Below, one piece after another: positions 1 through 10,155 of a stretch of 40,463 bases of DNA (the stretch's first letter is position 1; every line of letters begins with the position of its first letter). Under the pieces are notes generated by a model. That model made no database searches, was not told where the DNA came from, and saw nothing but the letters and a program-made list of their open reading frames with translations. The stretch is from Otariodibacter sp. (lineage in GTDB: Bacteria; Pseudomonadota; Gammaproteobacteria; Enterobacterales; Pasteurellaceae). Where the stretch lies: contig NZ_JARIDQ010000056.1 in NCBI RefSeq assembly GCF_029256985.1, forward strand, positions 1-40,463, read 5' to 3'. The translations under genes and the position numbers were made by a program.

Positions 1-368
1 TGCAAAAATGGGCGGAGATCCGACCGCTATTTGAACAAACCAACCAAGCATTATGGGTACGGGATATAGCGAATGAATTATTAGCAGATGAAACAGAAAC
101 CCGCAATTTACTCTATAAAGCAGGAAAGTTAGGCTATCTTGTGCCGATTGTGAAAGATCGCTTTTTGCTACAAGAACAAATCGTTGCCTTTGCTCAAGAG
201 ATCAAACAATTTATTGAGCAAAATGGTTCAATTTCAGTTAATCAGTTGCGAGATAAAATCGGTTACGGACGCAAGGTTACTGTGCAGTTAATAGAATACT
301 TTGACCGTTCGGGATTCTTACGCAGAAAAGGTAATGAGCATCTGTTGAGGGATAGAGATATTTATTAA
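1..368 (+). CDS. selB: Selenocysteine-specific elongation factor SelB, C-terminal part (partial)
   Basis: This open frame enters from the left edge (first complete codon at base 3) and runs about 121 codons to TAA. It matches the C-terminal winged-helix domains of SelB, the GTPase that delivers Sec-tRNA(Sec) to recoded UGA codons by binding the SECIS hairpin of the mRNA. Visible features are the helical stretch FAQEIKQFIEQNG, followed by a DKIGYGRKVTVQLIEYFDRSGFLRRKG segment typical of the last winged helix, and the charged tail RDRDIY. An internal ATG-like start at 141 is not a real start because the similarity continues upstream of it. The GTPase domains lie outside the window. Its presence implies that the organism makes selenoproteins, probably a formate dehydrogenase, though none is encoded here. 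Confidence 0.88.
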   Translation, partial: QKWAEIRPLFEQTNQALWVRDIANELLADETETRNLLYKAGKLGYLVPIVKDRFLLQEQIVAFAQEIKQFIEQNGSISVNQLRDKIGYGRKVTVQLIEYFDRSGFLRRKGNEHLLRDRDIY

Positions 369-373
369 CAAAC

Positions 374-417
374 AAGCGGTTAGTTTTCTACAAAATTTTG
401 CAAAAATCTAACCGCTT
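374..417. terminator. Inverted uptake-signal pair between selB and dcuB (bidirectional terminator)
   Basis: AAGCGGTTAG at 374-383 is perfectly repeated in inverse orientation as CTAACCGCTT at 408-417. The 24-base A/T-rich loop contains TTTTGCAAAAA. The left arm is part of an exact ACAAGCGGT uptake signal (372-380). It lies between the convergent ends of selB and dcuB, so it can serve both strands. Paired uptake signals used as terminators are common in Pasteurellaceae. Confidence 0.7.
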
Positions 418-438
418 ATAATCTATTAATAATAGATA

Positions 439-1761
439 TTATAGAAATAGATGAGCGAAAAGTAAGCCAAATCCTAAACTAAATGCCATACTCAATAAGC
501 CTGGAATCATAAAACTGTGGTTAAAAATATATTTACCAATTTTAGTTGTTCCTGTGCTATCAAAGTCGATAGATGCAATGATCGGACCATAGTTTGGAAT
601 AAAGAAGTAACCATTTACCGCTACGAATACCCCAATAAGAATAGGAGCAGGAATACCTAATGCGATTCCTAAAGGGAAAAGCGTTGCAACAGTAGCACCT
701 TGGCTATTAACCAATACAGAAAGTACGAATAATGCAAATGCAAATGCCCATGGTGCAGTTTCCACTAATTCGGACACAAGCCCTTTTACTTCACCTAAGT
801 GAGCTTGCATTAATGTATCGCCTAACCATGCAATACCAAAAATAGCAATAACGGCACGCATACCTGCATGAAAAACTGAGCCTTGAGTAATAGCATGATT
901 ATCTGCTTTACACACTAAAATAATGATTGCAGCAACAGAAAGCATTACGATCTCAATAGTATGTGCCATGCCCATTGGACTACCATTAAAGCTTGGGCGA
1001 AGAGAAGGAATTGCCCCCATTAAAACAACAAGTAATGCGCCGATTAAGAATAATGCAACAGAGATTTTTGCTGTTGACGTAATCTTAATATCATCGATAG
1101 TAGTATTGGCATGGTTTTCTTCGATGTATTTAGGATCTTTTAATAAACGTTGGTAATCAGGATCATCTTTTAATTCTTTACCTAATTTATTCACAATAAT
1201 ACTTGCAAAAAATAATCCTAATATAGTTGAAGGAATTGTGACGGATAAAACATCTTCTAATGAAAAACCTTGTGGTTCCAAATAGTGAACAACCGCTACT
1301 ACTGCCGCAGCAATTGGGCTTGCTACAATTGCAAATTGTGAAGCAATAACTGCCATTGATAATGGGCGTTCAGGACGAATACCGTTATGGCGACTTACCT
1401 CTGCAATCACAGGAAGTACAGAATAAGCAACGTGTCCAGTGCCTGCAAAGAAAGTGAAGATCCAAGTTACCGCTGGTGCGATAAAGGTAATATATTTAGG
1501 ATGACGACGTAAAATTGCGGTTGCGATTTTGATCATATAGTCTAAACCCCCCGCAGCTTGCATTGCTGCTGCCGCTGAAACAACAGCCATAATCATTAAC
1601 ATAACATCAATAGGTAAACCAGCTGGCTCTAATCCAAAACCAAAGGATAAAATTGCTAAACCAACACCACCCATTACTCCTAAACCAATACCACCTAAGC
1701 GAGCACCAATTAAAATACAAAGTAATACAATAGCAAACTGAATTAAAAACATGACAGACAT
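439..1761 (-). CDS. dcuB: Anaerobic C4-dicarboxylate transporter of the Dcu family
   Basis: This inner-membrane antiporter exchanges fumarate, malate or aspartate for succinate during fumarate respiration. The protein has about 440 residues and is hydrophobic along most of its length, with the family landmarks [34 protein letters not shown] [33 protein letters not shown] and a C-terminal [18 protein letters not shown] block. Some segments look like DcuA (AGGLDY, LPVIAEV) and others like DcuB (GTGHV, LRPSF), so the A/B assignment is by judgement. A longer reading starts at 1773, but the ATG at 1761 has GGAG six bases upstream and matches the usual N-terminus, so it is preferred. It is divergent from dapF and has an FNR-like site with a well-placed -10 upstream. 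Confidence 0.88.
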   Translation of the reverse strand: MSVMFLIQFAIVLLCILIGARLGGIGLGVMGGVGLAILSFGFGLEPAGLPIDVMLMIMAVVSAAAAMQAAGGLDYMIKIATAILRRHPKYITFIAPAVTWIFTFFAGTGHVAYSVLPVIAEVSRHNGIRPERPLSMAVIASQFAIVASPIAAAVVAVVHYLEPQGFSLEDVLSVTIPSTILGLFFASIIVNKLGKELKDDPDYQRLLKDPKYIEENHANTTIDDIKITSTAKISVALFLIGALLVVLMGAIPSLRPSFNGSPMGMAHTIEIVMLSVAAIIILVCKADNHAITQGSVFHAGMRAVIAIFGIAWLGDTLMQAHLGEVKGLVSELVETAPWAFAFALFVLSVLVNSQGATVATLFPLGIALGIPAPILIGVFVAVNGYFFIPNYGPIIASIDFDSTGTTKIGKYIFNHSFMIPGLLSMAFSLGFGLLFAHLFL

Positions 1762-1815
1762 AACTTGCTCCATTGTAATAAGAAAAAAAATCTAAAAATA
1801 TAAAAAAGGAGATGA

Positions 1816-1857
1816 AATATACCAATAAATAATTATTCACACTATAATTCAAATCAA
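1816..1857 (-). promoter_or_regulatory. FNR-like site and -10 element upstream of dcuB
   Basis: ATAATTCAAATCAA at 1844-1857 matches TTGATNNNNATCAA at 8 of 10 defined positions. On the minus strand TATATT occupies 1821-1816. If that is the -10, transcription starts near 1809 and the FNR-like site is centred at -41.5, the class II activator position. This agrees with the known oxygen control of dcuB in E. coli. It was read by eye and not tested. Confidence 0.5.
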
Positions 1858-1884
1858 ATTAAAATTTAAAATACAGGAAAATAT

Positions 1885-2709
1885 ATGCAATTTTCAAAAA
1901 TGCATGGTTTAGGTAACGATTTTGTTGTGATTGATGGCATTACTCAGAATGTTTATTTAACGGAAGATATTATTCGTAAACTCGCAGATAGGCATACAGG
2001 CATCGGATTTGATCAACTTCTTTTGGTTGAACCACCTTATGATCCAGAATTAGATTTTCATTATCGTATATTTAATGCTGATGGTTCGGAAGTTGCTCAA
2101 TGTGGTAATGGGGCAAGATGTTTTGCTCAATTTGTGACATTAAAAGGATTAACCAATAAAACTGATATTGGGGTAAGCACAGCAAAAGGGAAAATGGTCT
2201 TAAGCTTAAAAGAAAATGGGCAGATTAAAGTCAATATGGGTGAACCAGTTTGGGAACCTGCACAAGTTCCTTTTATTGCGAATAAATTTGAAAAAAATTA
2301 TATTTTGAGAACTGATATTCAGACTGTTTTGTGTGGCGTTGTTTCTATGGGTAATCCACATTGTGTTTTGCAAGTTGATGATATTCAAACTGCAAATGTG
2401 CATGAATTAGGTCCATTATTAGAGAATCATGAGCGTTTCCCAGAAAAGGCTAATATTGGTTTTATGCAAGTGATTAATCGTAATCATATTAAACTTCGTG
2501 TTTTTGAACGTGGGGCAGGAGAAACGCTAGCTTGTGGTAGTGGTGCTTGCGGAGCAGTTGCCGTTGGAATCATGCAAGGTTTACTAGATAATAATGTACA
2601 GGTAGATTTACCTGGGGGTCCATTACAAATTGAATGGAAAGGTGAAGGATATCCATTATTTATGACAGGTAATGCGGTTCATATTTATGATGGGTTTATC
2701 AAATTATAG
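1885..2709 (+). CDS. dapF: Diaminopimelate epimerase
   Basis: DapF interconverts LL- and meso-diaminopimelate, the last epimerisation before lysine and peptidoglycan precursor synthesis. The 274-residue length is normal. The two catalytic cysteines are in place: Cys73 in [10 protein letters not shown] and Cys217 in [11 protein letters not shown]. The N-terminal [13 protein letters not shown] and the NADGSEV block are also typical. The start at 1885 follows CAGGAAAATAT, a usable ribosome site. The gene is divergent from dcuB, and a strong hairpin follows its stop. The end of the window contains the first codons of dapE, which acts earlier in the same pathway, but the two are about 38 kb apart and not linked. 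Confidence 0.97.
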   Translation: MQFSKMHGLGNDFVVIDGITQNVYLTEDIIRKLADRHTGIGFDQLLLVEPPYDPELDFHYRIFNADGSEVAQCGNGARCFAQFVTLKGLTNKTDIGVSTAKGKMVLSLKENGQIKVNMGEPVWEPAQVPFIANKFEKNYILRTDIQTVLCGVVSMGNPHCVLQVDDIQTANVHELGPLLENHERFPEKANIGFMQVINRNHIKLRVFERGAGETLACGSGACGAVAVGIMQGLLDNNVQVDLPGGPLQIEWKGEGYPLFMTGNAVHIYDGFIKL

Positions 2710-2727
2710 TCTTTTGAAAAGTTTTTT

Positions 2728-2770
2728 ATCAAATTAAAGGCATAATTCTGTACTATGCCTTTAATTTGAT
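2728..2770. terminator. Bidirectional terminator between dapF and sdhE
   Basis: A perfect 17-base inverted repeat pairs 2728-2744 (ATCAAATTAAAGGCATA) with 2754-2770 around a 9-base loop. It sits between the convergent stops of dapF and sdhE. T-rich sequence flanks it on the dapF side (TTTTTT at 2722-2727), which on the minus strand reads as an A tract, and the arm itself supplies A/T pairs on both sides. Confidence 0.8.
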
Positions 2771-3013
2771 CTAGTAGTCTTGTAATTTAGTGCGAATTAA
2801 CTCTACCATTGTTTGTAGTTTTGCTGTTGGTGCAGGAAGTTGATGCATAAACCAACGGAATAATTCAGGATCACTATAACTGAGCATTTCTACAAAGGTA
2901 TTCTGTTCTTCTTCGCTTAAATCATCGAAATATTGTTGATAAAATGGCATAATCATTTTATCAAGTTCACGCATTCCACGACGACATTCCCACTCAATTT
3001 TAAAACGATTCAT
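2771..3013 (-). CDS. sdhE: FAD assembly factor SdhE
   Basis: This is an 80-residue protein of the SdhE/YgfY (CptB) family, which promotes covalent flavinylation of the flavoprotein subunits of succinate dehydrogenase and fumarate reductase. The diagnostic RGxxE motif is present as RRGMRELD near residues 11-18, and the length is that of the family. The start codon overlaps the ispH stop by one base (TAATG), so translation is probably coupled to ispH. It is the last gene of the mog-glnB-lspA-ispH-sdhE run. A flavoprotein helper next to dcuB/dapF may suit an organism that relies on fumarate respiration, but that is only an inference. Confidence 0.9.
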   Translation of the reverse strand: MNRFKIEWECRRGMRELDKMIMPFYQQYFDDLSEEEQNTFVEMLSYSDPELFRWFMHQLPAPTAKLQTMVELIRTKLQDY

Positions 3014-3957
3014 TAGTTAACCTCTTTAATTCTTAACTCTTTAGGTACTTCAAATACGGTATTTTCTTCACATCCTTCAAGTTCTGTTACTTCATTTGCA
3101 CCAAGATTTTTAAGATGTTCTACCACTGATTGTACTAGTACTTCTGGTGCTGATGCACCCGCTGTTATACCAATTGTATCAATATTGGTAAGCCAAGCAG
3201 AGTCAATATCCTGTGGACCATCAATAAGTTTTGCAGGTGTTCCCATTCTAGATGCTAATTCGGCTAATCTGTTTGAATTTGATGAATTTTTTGAACCGAC
3301 AACTAGCACAAGTTGTGTAAGTTGAGCTAGATCTCTCACTGCTTGTTGGCGGTTGGTAGTTGCATAGCAAATATCATTTTTTCTAGGGCCTTGAATGGCG
3401 GGATATTTCTCTTTTAATGCCTCAATCACATCACTTGTATCATCAATAGATAAGGTAGTTTGAGTCATAAATGTAAGGTTTTGATCTTCTTTTAAACCCA
3501 ATTTAGCAATATCTTCTACATCTTCTACCAAGAAAATACCACCTTCAGGATTATCGTATTGCCCCATTGTACCTATAACTTCAGGATGACCTTCATGGCC
3601 AATAAGAATAGCTTTTGTTCCCTTACGACTTGCTCTAGCCACTTGCATATGAACTTTAGTCACAAGTGGACAAGTTGCATCAAATACTTTAAGTTCACGT
3701 TGCTTTGCCTCTTGTCTGACTGCTTGAGATACACCATGAGCTGAGAAAATGACAATAGCACCATCTGGCACTTCATCTAATTCTTCAACAAAAACTGCCC
3801 CTTTGGCTTTGAGTCCATCAACAACGAATCTGTTATGTACAACTTCATGACGAACATAAATAGGTGCACCATGAATTTCTAAGGCTAATTCGACGATCGA
3901 TATTGCACGATCAACTCCGGCACAAAATCCTCTTGGATTGGCTAAAATAATTTTCAT
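3013..3957 (-). CDS. ispH: 4-hydroxy-3-methylbut-2-enyl diphosphate reductase
   Basis: IspH (LytB) is the last enzyme of the MEP isoprenoid pathway. It reduces HMBPP to IPP and DMAPP using a [4Fe-4S] cluster. The three cluster cysteines are at 12 (GFCAGVDRA), 96 (DATCPLV) and 197 ([10 protein letters not shown]). Substrate-binding histidines are seen in RHEVVHN, FSAHGVS and GHEGHPEV, and the TQTTLS segment follows. The 314 residues are the usual length. It begins directly after the lspA stop and overlaps sdhE by one base, so it is in an operon with both. Confidence 0.97.
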   Translation of the reverse strand: MKIILANPRGFCAGVDRAISIVELALEIHGAPIYVRHEVVHNRFVVDGLKAKGAVFVEELDEVPDGAIVIFSAHGVSQAVRQEAKQRELKVFDATCPLVTKVHMQVARASRKGTKAILIGHEGHPEVIGTMGQYDNPEGGIFLVEDVEDIAKLGLKEDQNLTFMTQTTLSIDDTSDVIEALKEKYPAIQGPRKNDICYATTNRQQAVRDLAQLTQLVLVVGSKNSSNSNRLAELASRMGTPAKLIDGPQDIDSAWLTNIDTIGITAGASAPEVLVQSVVEHLKNLGANEVTELEGCEENTVFEVPKELRIKEVN

Positions 3958-4446
3958 TTAATCACTCTTTTTTGATTTTCGGTGTTCTAAGAAGGATTCA
4001 AGAATAAGTAACCCTGCACCAACCACAATGCTAACATCAGCAATATTAAAAACGGGATAATGATAAATATCCCAATAAAAATGTAAGAAATCAATAACGT
4101 AACCATTATAGGCGCGATCAATGGCATTACCTATTGCTCCGCCAATAATGAGAGCATAACCACTATTTTGTAATTTCAAATCACGTTTATTTTTAAATAA
4201 CATAACGACTAAGCCAATAGAAATCACAATAGCTAAACCTAAGAATAGGTATTTTTGCCATCCTGAATGATCGGCTAAAAAGCTAAATGCTGCGCCGTGA
4301 TTACGTGTATAAGTTAAGTCAAAAATCGGCAAAATATTAAGACTTTCATGTAATTCAAAATGTTGCACGATACTGTATTTTGTCCATAGATCGACAACTA
4401 TGGTAATCAAACTCAGCCATAACCAGACTAATCCTGTTTTCTTCAT
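3958..4446 (-). CDS. lspA: Lipoprotein signal peptidase (signal peptidase II)
   Basis: LspA is an inner-membrane aspartyl protease that removes signal peptides from diacylglyceryl-modified prolipoproteins. It has 162 residues and four predicted membrane segments. The catalytic aspartates are Asp119 in YVIDFLHFYW and Asp137 in FNIADVSI. The YTRNHGAAFSF and GAIGNAIDR blocks are family hallmarks. It abuts ispH with no spacing, a common pairing in Gammaproteobacteria. Its substrates in this window should include the lipoproteins at 10156, 20916 and 22270. Confidence 0.97.
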   Translation of the reverse strand: MKKTGLVWLWLSLITIVVDLWTKYSIVQHFELHESLNILPIFDLTYTRNHGAAFSFLADHSGWQKYLFLGLAIVISIGLVVMLFKNKRDLKLQNSGYALIIGGAIGNAIDRAYNGYVIDFLHFYWDIYHYPVFNIADVSIVVGAGLLILESFLEHRKSKKSD

Positions 4447-4461
4447 TATTTTCCCTTTAAA

Positions 4462-5402
<941 letters not shown>

Positions 5403-5454
5403 TTTCTCTCACTTTTTTGCAAAAATAGACAGCTTGCTATTCTACCTTGTCAGA

Positions 5455-5835
5455 TTAGTTTTCTAAAGGTTTAATAGTTTTAATCCTAAAGATGAAATAA
5501 TAATATTCAAAAATTAGTGCGATAACTATAGCAATTTTACCCCAAATATTAGGTAAGACGAAAAGGGCAAAAATACAGAAAGGTGTAGCAATAGCGAGAA
5601 TACCGACTTTTTGTCTAATGGTCATTGCTCTGTTTTGATCGTACTCTTTTAAGTATTTATCATACAGTTTGGTTGTCATAAACCAAGCTTGTAAACGATC
5701 AGAACTTTTACCAAAACAGTAAAGTGCGACTAATAAGAAAGGTGTCGTGGGTAATCCCGGCACAACTATTCCAATAATACCAAGAGCTAGGCACAGGAAT
5801 GCAATAAGAATATAAATGAGTTTCTTGAGAGTCAT
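5455..5835 (-). CDS. ybaN: Inner-membrane protein of the YbaN family (DUF454)
   Basis: This 126-residue protein belongs to the YbaN/DUF454 family, whose function is unknown. The N-terminal hydrophobic segment (residues 7-27) contains GIIGIVVPGLPTTPFLLVAL, the family signature, followed by a cytoplasmic stretch with SSDRLQAWF and a YDKYLKEY motif and then two C-terminal hydrophobic segments. It stands alone on the minus strand, about 50 bases upstream of mog, and could be read with it. Nothing in its surroundings suggests a specific role. Confidence 0.85.
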   Translation of the reverse strand: MTLKKLIYILIAFLCLALGIIGIVVPGLPTTPFLLVALYCFGKSSDRLQAWFMTTKLYDKYLKEYDQNRAMTIRQKVGILAIATPFCIFALFVLPNIWGKIAIVIALIFEYYYFIFRIKTIKPLEN

Positions 5836-6032
5836 AATAAAATTAATTGAGAATAAAACGCATAATCAAATAATAACTGATTTTTAGAAAGTTGCAATGT
5901 TGGTTTTTATTCAACTAATAAGGGAGAAACATAATGTTATTTTCTTTATATAAAACTAAAGTTATTATCATGATAAAATGTCCCACATATTTTCATTAAC
6001 GATAGTTTCTCATTATAAAATTAGGATAGATA

Positions 6033-6494
6033 ATGACCAAAAAACAAATTGATTTAAAAATTTTGGATTCTCGTATCGGTACAGAATTTCCTCTTCCTAC
6101 ATACGCAACAACAGGCTCAGCAGGATTAGATTTACGTGCATTAATGGATGAGCCGTTAGTCGTTGAAGCTGGTCAGACTGTACTTATTCCTACAGGTATA
6201 TCCATCTACATTGCTGATCCTAATTTAGCTGCGGTTATTTTACCTCGTTCAGGATTAGGGCATAAAAATGGGATAGTATTGGGTAATTTAGTCGGCTTAA
6301 TTGATTCTGACTATCAAGGTCCGCTTATGGTATCTCTTTGGAATAGAAGCGAAACGCCTTTTACTGTAAATGTGGGTGATAGAATTGCACAATTAGTTTT
6401 TGTTCCAGTGGTGCAAGCAAGTTTTAATATTGTTAATGAGTTTGCCTCAACCGAGCGAGGAGAAGGTGGTTTTGGGCATTCAGGTAAACAATAA
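6033..6494 (+). CDS. dut: Deoxyuridine 5'-triphosphate nucleotidohydrolase
   Basis: dUTPase hydrolyses dUTP to dUMP and so keeps uracil out of DNA and supplies thymidylate precursor. At 153 residues it is a standard trimeric enzyme. Motifs in order are [32 protein letters not shown] with the catalytic Asp, and the C-terminal [11 protein letters not shown]. It is the first gene of dut-slmA-yheU-crp, the same order I recall for H. influenzae HI0954-HI0957. A perfect 12-base palindrome, TTATCATGATAA, lies 57 bases upstream. Confidence 0.97.
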   Translation: MTKKQIDLKILDSRIGTEFPLPTYATTGSAGLDLRALMDEPLVVEAGQTVLIPTGISIYIADPNLAAVILPRSGLGHKNGIVLGNLVGLIDSDYQGPLMVSLWNRSETPFTVNVGDRIAQLVFVPVVQASFNIVNEFASTERGEGGFGHSGKQ

Positions 6495-6537
6495 AATTTG
6501 ATATTAGTGGTTGTTATCTAATAATAAAGGAGAATAA

Positions 6538-7152
6538 ATGTTATCACCTGTAGTTAGAATTCCGAAGAAATCGGTGAAAGAGCGACAGCAACAGGTTTTA
6601 GAGGTACTAATTAATTTGCTTAATTCTGAAAATGGAATGCAACGAGTTACCACTGAACGTTTAGCTGCTGCTGTTGGTGTTTCTGAAGGGGCGTTGTATC
6701 GTTATTTTCCAAGTAAAACTAAAATGTTCGAAGCTCTCATTGAGAAAATTGAGCAAACATTGAATAGTTATATTAATGTGAGTAAACGTAAACCAAGTAC
6801 AGAATTAGCTATCAAATCTATTTTGCAAACTATTTTAGATTTTGCCTATAAAAACCCAGGTGTTACACGAATTCTAACGGGGCATGCTTTAATGTTTGAA
6901 GATGATTTATTAAGAAATCGTGTTGCTAAGTTTTTTGATGGGCTAGAACTGCAATTTATGAATATCTTGCAAATGAGTAAATTACGTGAAGGTCGAGCTT
7001 TTGATGATGAAAGAGCATTAGCGGGTTATTTAGTTACTTTTTGTGAAGGACAATTTTTACATATGGTTCGTTCACGTTTTATTTCCAATGCTCACCTTCA
7101 TTTTGAGAAACAATGGATATTTATTCAACCACTCTTTAATAAAACATTATGA
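6538..7152 (+). CDS. slmA: Nucleoid occlusion factor SlmA
   Basis: SlmA is a TetR-family DNA-binding protein that inhibits FtsZ ring formation over the nucleoid. The 204 residues include the N-terminal helix-turn-helix with [20 protein letters not shown] near 40-59, followed by [15 protein letters not shown]. The C-terminal dimerisation region includes [17 protein letters not shown], which is conserved among SlmA proteins. A ribosome site AAGGAG precedes the ATG. Its stop overlaps the yheU start (ATGA), so the two are translationally coupled. The dut-slmA pairing is conserved well beyond this family. Confidence 0.96.
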   Translation: MLSPVVRIPKKSVKERQQQVLEVLINLLNSENGMQRVTTERLAAAVGVSEGALYRYFPSKTKMFEALIEKIEQTLNSYINVSKRKPSTELAIKSILQTILDFAYKNPGVTRILTGHALMFEDDLLRNRVAKFFDGLELQFMNILQMSKLREGRAFDDERALAGYLVTFCEGQFLHMVRSRFISNAHLHFEKQWIFIQPLFNKTL

Positions 7153-7373
7153 TTATTCCTTGGCAATCACTCGAGTTAGATACGCTCTACAATATATTAG
7201 ATTCATTTATCTTAAGAGAAGGAACCGATTACGGTCTAAGAGAACTTTCATTAGAAGAAAAACGGCAACGATTATTAGAACAACTAAAGGTAGAAAAAGT
7301 AGTAATTGTATGGTCTGAACTAAACGAAAGTATTGATATTAAAGATAAGAAATCGTTCTTAGAGAATCATTGA
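7149..7373 (+). CDS. yheU: UPF0270 family protein YheU
   Basis: This is a 74-residue member of the UPF0270/YheU family, of unknown function. The conserved N-terminus [20 protein letters not shown], then REGTDYG and a basic stretch [11 protein letters not shown], are recognisable. The start overlaps the slmA stop by four bases (ATGA). The C-terminus, rich in charged residues, is not conserved in the versions I recall. Its constant place between slmA and crp may be only operon history. Confidence 0.88.
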   Translation: MIIPWQSLELDTLYNILDSFILREGTDYGLRELSLEEKRQRLLEQLKVEKVVIVWSELNESIDIKDKKSFLENH

Positions 7374-7394
7374 ATTCATGATAAAATTGCAAGG

Positions 7395-7417
7395 TTAGCT
7401 ATAAAGCTAATATTTTT
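7395..7417 (+). terminator. Weak hairpin between yheU and crp
   Basis: TTAGCT (7395-7400) and AGCTAA (7405-7410) pair around ATAA and are followed by TATTTTT. The stem is short and A/T-rich, so it may be a weak terminator or a leader structure of crp rather than a strict stop. Confidence 0.35.
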
Positions 7418-7440
7418 CGAATCAAAGGCTGTTTATTTTT

Positions 7441-8115
7441 ATGAAAGACGTTTCAATTTCAACTGCTCAGTTAGAGAATGTATCACCCGTACCATCCATT
7501 CATGATCCCGCTGTTGAGTGGTTTCTTACTCACTGCCATATTCATCGTTATCCAGCAAAATACACATTAATTCATGCGGGAGAAGATGCCGAATCTTTAT
7601 TTTATATTGTTAATGGCGCGGTATCTGTTTTCATCAAAGATGATGATGGTAAAGAAATGTTGCTTACTAACTTAGGGCAAGGCGAGTTTGTTGGCGAAAT
7701 TAGTTTATTTGAAGATAGAATGCAACCAAGAACAGCTTGGGTAAGAACAAAAGGAAACTGTGAAATTGCAGAAATTTCCTATAAAAAATTCAAGCAATTA
7801 GTTCATTTAAATCCAGATATTTTGATGTACTTATCGGCTCAGATGGCAAGACGTTTAAGAATGACCTCTCGTCAAGTGAGTAATCTAGCTTTTTTAGATG
7901 TAACAGGGCGTATTGCTCAAACATTAATGAATCTAGCAAAAATGCCAGATGCGATGACTCATCCAGAAGGTATGCAGATCAAAATTACACGTCAAGAAAT
8001 CGGGCAAATGGTAGGCTGTTCTCGAGAAACGGTTGGTCGAATCTTAAAAATGTTAGAGGATGATGGACTTATTTCTGCACATGGTAAAACTATTGTTGTG
8101 TATGGAACTCGATAA
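7441..8115 (+). CDS. crp: cAMP receptor protein Crp
   Basis: Crp is the global cAMP-dependent transcription factor. The 224-residue length is that of the Pasteurellaceae form, which has about 14 more N-terminal residues than E. coli Crp. The cAMP-binding pocket is seen in [12 protein letters not shown] and [21 protein letters not shown]. The winged helix-turn-helix includes [20 protein letters not shown], and the C-terminus is [14 protein letters not shown]. In this family Crp, with Sxy, also drives competence genes at CRP-S sites; one such site is proposed before comE1 in this window. It is followed by a convergent terminator shared with waaC. Confidence 0.97.
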   Translation: MKDVSISTAQLENVSPVPSIHDPAVEWFLTHCHIHRYPAKYTLIHAGEDAESLFYIVNGAVSVFIKDDDGKEMLLTNLGQGEFVGEISLFEDRMQPRTAWVRTKGNCEIAEISYKKFKQLVHLNPDILMYLSAQMARRLRMTSRQVSNLAFLDVTGRIAQTLMNLAKMPDAMTHPEGMQIKITRQEIGQMVGCSRETVGRILKMLEDDGLISAHGKTIVVYGTR

Positions 8116-8124
8116 TTATGTATA

Positions 8125-8154
8125 TAGAATAGGGAGATTGCTCGCCCTATTCTA
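8125..8154. terminator. Bidirectional terminator between crp and waaC
   Basis: TAGAATAGGG (8125-8134) pairs perfectly with CCCTATTCTA (8145-8154) around a 10-base loop. The right arm includes the waaC stop codon. It lies between the convergent crp and waaC and ends in TTTG on the plus strand. Confidence 0.75.
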
Positions 8155-9115
8155 TTTGATCTAAAACTTGCTCAGGCAAAATATTTTCCATCCCTTTATC
8201 ATGCAAATAAATCTGATTTTTACCATAAGCCCCAATTAAATTAGGATCGGTTGCCCCATACAAAATAATATTTGGCTTATCTAATGCGGCAGTAAGATGG
8301 CTCAAGCCTGTATCAACAGAAATCACGCTCTCTGCATTTGATATTTGATAAGCTAATTCAGTTAGCGTTAATTTAGGTAAGACTTGAATATGATCTGGAT
8401 GACGTTGAGCAAAACGTTCGGCTCTTGCTTTTTCTTCTGCATTGCCCCATGGTAAGCGAATATTGATATCTCGCTTGATTAATTGCTCAAATAAATCCAT
8501 CCAATAATTTTCTGGCCAATGCTTATCTGCACGAGTGGTCGCATGAATCGCCACAATATAAGGTTTGCAAGCGGTGAGTTCTTCACCTTTTTTTGCAAAA
8601 TCTTGTGAGAATCTATCCGCTATTCCATAATCTCCCAAGGAATATTTTATATCGTATCCAAGAGATTGTGAAAAAAGTTGTCGAATACGCTCTACAGCGT
8701 GTTGCTGGTAAGAGATCTTATAGGTTTTATCATAAAAGAGTGAAGCAAGGGGTTCACGAATTGAATGGCGATCATAGCCATGTTTCATCCCCTTTGCTAA
8801 ACGTGTTGCAAATAAGGCACTTTTAAGAAGCCCTTGAGCATCAATAACAGCATCATATTGTTCAGATTGTAATAATATTTTATACGTTCTCCATTCTTCT
8901 CTTGTTTTTGCAGAGAATGGGGACTTTCGCCATTTTCGCAAGGAAATAGGAATAACCTTATTAACAGATGAATGCCATAAAGGAATTTCAGCAAAGGCGG
9001 ACTCAACCACCCAATCTACTTGTAAATCAGGAATGGCTTGCTGTGCATCCGTCAATGCCGGTAATGAGTGGATCACATCTCCCATCGAGGAAGTTTTAAT
9101 TAGACAAATTTTCAT
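8147..9115 (-). CDS. waaC: LPS heptosyltransferase I
   Basis: WaaC (RfaC/OpsX) adds the first L-glycero-D-manno-heptose to Kdo in the LPS inner core, on the cytoplasmic face of the inner membrane. The 322 residues start with MKICLIKTSSMGDVIHSLPAL and contain YDAVIDAQGLLKSA, REPLASLFYDK, QQHAVERIRQLFSQSLGY and VDTGLSHLTAAL, all as in the family (glycosyltransferase family 9, GT-B fold). Its start lies 20 bases inside the waaF reading frame, so it is the last gene of the lipoprotein-waaF-waaC operon. Confidence 0.95.
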   Translation of the reverse strand: MKICLIKTSSMGDVIHSLPALTDAQQAIPDLQVDWVVESAFAEIPLWHSSVNKVIPISLRKWRKSPFSAKTREEWRTYKILLQSEQYDAVIDAQGLLKSALFATRLAKGMKHGYDRHSIREPLASLFYDKTYKISYQQHAVERIRQLFSQSLGYDIKYSLGDYGIADRFSQDFAKKGEELTACKPYIVAIHATTRADKHWPENYWMDLFEQLIKRDINIRLPWGNAEEKARAERFAQRHPDHIQVLPKLTLTELAYQISNAESVISVDTGLSHLTAALDKPNIILYGATDPNLIGAYGKNQIYLHDKGMENILPEQVLDQIE

Positions 9116-10154
9116 TTTGTAATAATTGAGTTAATTTTTCTAATACTAATTCCGGTTTAATATCAATTAAACTCTGATGATAACCTTCCTCACTATCCTC
9201 ACCCTTACGAATTTTAATCAGTCCGCCTTCGATTAAACGAATAATGACAGCTTTATCAGAGAGTGGAGGCGTATATTGTGGGCTAGTTGGACCATAGAGT
9301 GCTATAAGTGGTCGATCAAGAGCGGCTGCAATGTGCATTAAACCAGAATCATTACTCACAACAGCAACACACTCTGAAATAAGATCAACAGCTTGGTTGA
9401 GATTAGTTTTCCCTGCCAAATTTATGCAATATTGTTGCTGAGGTTGAGAAAGTGATTGACGAATAGATTCACCAACTGGCTCATCTTTTTGCGAACCAAA
9501 TATATGAATAGCATAACCTTGTTCAATTAACATCCGTGCTAAATTTGCATAATGATAATGAGGATAACGTTTAGCTGGACCAAACTCTGCTCCCGGACAA
9601 AAGCCAATCACTTTACGTCCCTCTGCACCATTCAATAGTGGTTCAAATTGTTTATGACTTTGGGCAACTTCAGCTAAATTTACTTTTAATTTTGGATAAA
9701 TAATCGGTAAATCGTCTGCGCTTGGAATACTACTTTTTTCATAGGCTAAAGTTAGATAACGTTGGACCATCATTGGATAATCTTGCTTATTGCTACGAAT
9801 ATCATTTAATAACCCGTAACGCATTTCACCTTTCCAGCCTCTTCTATAAGGAATTTTTGCAAAAAAAGGAATAAAAGCTGATTTTAATGAATTGGGTAAC
9901 ACTATTGCCATATCGTATTGATATTGCAGGCTTTTACCAAGATTATACCGCTTAGCTAAAGCAAAACTCCCATGACCAATAGGCATTGAAATGGACTGAC
10001 GAATTTCTGGCATTCTAGATAACAATGGACGACTCCAATCTGGTGCCATCACATCAATTTGAGAATTTGGATATTGGATTTTAAGCTGTTGATATAGTGC
10101 GTGTGACATCATCATATCCCCAACCCAAGATGGCGCTATCACAAGAATGTTCAC
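9096..10154 (-). CDS. waaF: LPS heptosyltransferase II
   Basis: WaaF (RfaF) transfers the second heptose onto the first in LPS inner-core synthesis. The 352 residues begin with NILVIAPSWVGDMMMSHALY and include FAKIPYRRGWKGEMRYGLLND, GFCPGAEFGPAKRYP, and SNDSGLMHIAAALDRPLIALYGPTSP. The start codon is GTG at 10154-10152, preceded by GGAG six bases upstream inside the end of the previous gene; the nearby ATG (10156-10154) is out of frame. It overlaps waaC by 20 bases. GTG initiation combined with tight coupling may limit its yield, but this is inference. Confidence 0.95.
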   Translation of the reverse strand: MNILVIAPSWVGDMMMSHALYQQLKIQYPNSQIDVMAPDWSRPLLSRMPEIRQSISMPIGHGSFALAKRYNLGKSLQYQYDMAIVLPNSLKSAFIPFFAKIPYRRGWKGEMRYGLLNDIRSNKQDYPMMVQRYLTLAYEKSSIPSADDLPIIYPKLKVNLAEVAQSHKQFEPLLNGAEGRKVIGFCPGAEFGPAKRYPHYHYANLARMLIEQGYAIHIFGSQKDEPVGESIRQSLSQPQQQYCINLAGKTNLNQAVDLISECVAVVSNDSGLMHIAAALDRPLIALYGPTSPQYTPPLSDKAVIIRLIEGGLIKIRKGEDSEEGYHQSLIDIKPELVLEKLTQLLQNENLSN

Positions 10155-10155
10155 A

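Noticed and set aside
1762..1773. dcuB start at the ATG ending at 1773
   Set aside because: It has no ribosome site. The ATG at 1761 has GGAG six bases upstream and gives the usual Dcu N-terminus.
1607..1852. 81-codon minus-strand frame rich in Tyr, Phe and Trp over the dcuB start
   Set aside because: It is an out-of-frame shadow of dcuB with no ribosome site and implausible composition.
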